64,000 bases of DNA, taken from the NCBI GenBank assembly GCA_027922465.2, contig BQMF02000219.1:62001-126000 (forward strand). The letters run 5' to 3'. The notes beneath the pieces are model-generated. The model was not told the DNA's origin, searched no databases, and was given only the letters and a program-made list of their open reading frames with translations. The position numbers and the translations under genes are program-made. The stretch is from Turritopsis dohrnii (Eukaryota > Cnidaria > Hydrozoa > Anthoathecata > Oceaniidae). Shown here piece after piece: positions 63,235-64,000 of this stretch (its first letter is position 1; the number at the start of each line of letters is the position of its first letter).

Positions 63235-63439
63235 CCGATAAATACTCCTGAGTATTTAAAGATTTGTAAATGATATGACCTTCAATAAGAATTTTTCATT
63301 TCATTTTTTTCATTATTTGTCCAGTAGGAAACACTTCGCACATGAGACCAAAATATTGGATGCACATTGCCTACCCGCTGTATTCCCAAACATTTCTACG
63401 TTGCCTTGGTTAAAGCTACCCAAAACTGATTTGATAATA

Positions 63440-63940
63440 TTATAAGTAGGCATAGTATTTTCACGAGATGTTTACTGGATCACCCAAAAACCAGTGTTGC
63501 AGTAGTTCCAGTGTAATTTAAACACTTTAGGTGGTATTAATAGAAACACACTTGAAACCTGCCCCACTAATATATGATACGTACTGGAAACTGTACGTTG
63601 CAGAAAGCACAAACTGGAAATAGGCAGATGGTTATAGTTTAAGTGAACTTGTAACTGTACACTTCAGGTGATATTTAATAAATAATAAACACACTGGAAA
63701 ATGTGTGCCACAGTAGATTTCATAATATTATCAAACGTATACTGGAAATTGTACGTTGCAGATGGTTTCAAGTGCACTGGAAACTTTACCCTTCAAGAAT
63801 ATTTAGTAAGCAACAAACTCACTGGAAAAGTAAAGGTGCTTAAAGTTCATGTTGCGTGTAGTGTATAAAGTCAACAAAAACTAGTAGGAAGAAATTTTTA
63901 AAAATAACAAACACACTGGAAACAGTATGGCTCTTTTAAG
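63440..63940. repeat. Degenerate repeats upstream of the minus-strand Helentron
   Basis: ACTGGAAACTGTACGTTGCAG and shorter ACACACTGGAAA variants recur at irregular 50-70 bp steps to about 63925. Position relative to the first Helentron frame is the same as that of the 50200-50580 repeats, but the motif differs. Confidence 0.7.
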
Positions 63941-64000
63941 CCTTTCTAAATACAAAAGGTCGTTTGCTTCATGCGTGAGCTGTAATGCTTTTTAAGCTCT

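Overview
The window looks like a piece of an AT-rich animal genome, most likely a cnidarian and perhaps a hydrozoan such as Hydra. This is inferred from the transposon families (CR1-type retroposons, RepHel-endonuclease Helitrons, TNP2-type and HECT-carrying DNA transposons), from spliceosomal introns and from base composition; no diagnostic host gene is present. I find no convincing single-copy host gene, tRNA, rRNA or CRISPR array. Almost everything recognisable is mobile DNA, nested up to four levels deep.

Layout. (1) 1-1300: a Helitron helicase scrap (minus strand) beside an orphan transposon end. (2) 1301-19701: an 18.4-kb element with CCCAG-type inverted ends and long arrays of ACGT-core palindromes. 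It carries a TNP2/CACTA-type transposase, a complete 8-exon DUF4806 gene and a C2H2 zinc-finger gene; a CR1 3' end and a structurally intact two-ORF non-LTR retrotransposon have landed inside it. (3) 19702-23014: a tandem duplication whose second copy holds a 1.8-kb CCCAG element. The first copy is the empty site and shows a TA target duplication. (4) 23250-29878: a 6.6-kb element with an integrase-like (DDE) transposase and a HECT ubiquitin-ligase gene. The HECT gene is split by a 2.1-kb element with 71-bp ends, a 9-bp target duplication and a RecQ-like helicase scrap. (5) 29883-37800: non-coding DNA, then two convergent non-LTR retroposons. (6) 37800-49850: the endonuclease domain of a minus-strand RepHel-EN Helitron (Helentron type), broken by a CACTG-ended element (39199-42742, itself holding two MITEs) and by a 6.7-kb CCCAG element (43078-49774). 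The latter holds a tandem pair of short Helitrons, the first of which holds a Harbinger. (7) 50200-60033: a plus-strand Helentron with cysteine protease, HUH Rep, PIF1 helicase, endonuclease and RPA-like modules, split by another CCCAG element (51982-54038). (8) 60056-63940: a jockey/CR1-like RT scrap and a 5' portion of a third Helentron on the minus strand.

For several insertions, mentally removing the element plus one copy of its target duplication restores the reading frame of the gene it hit, or matches a nearby empty copy. This fixes their boundaries to the base. The most interesting lead is the CCCAG group: four complete elements plus one orphan end, 2-bp TA/AC target duplications, palindrome-rich subterminal arrays with a different monomer in each element, and one large member that seems to carry the machinery (TNP2-type transposase plus DUF4806 protein).
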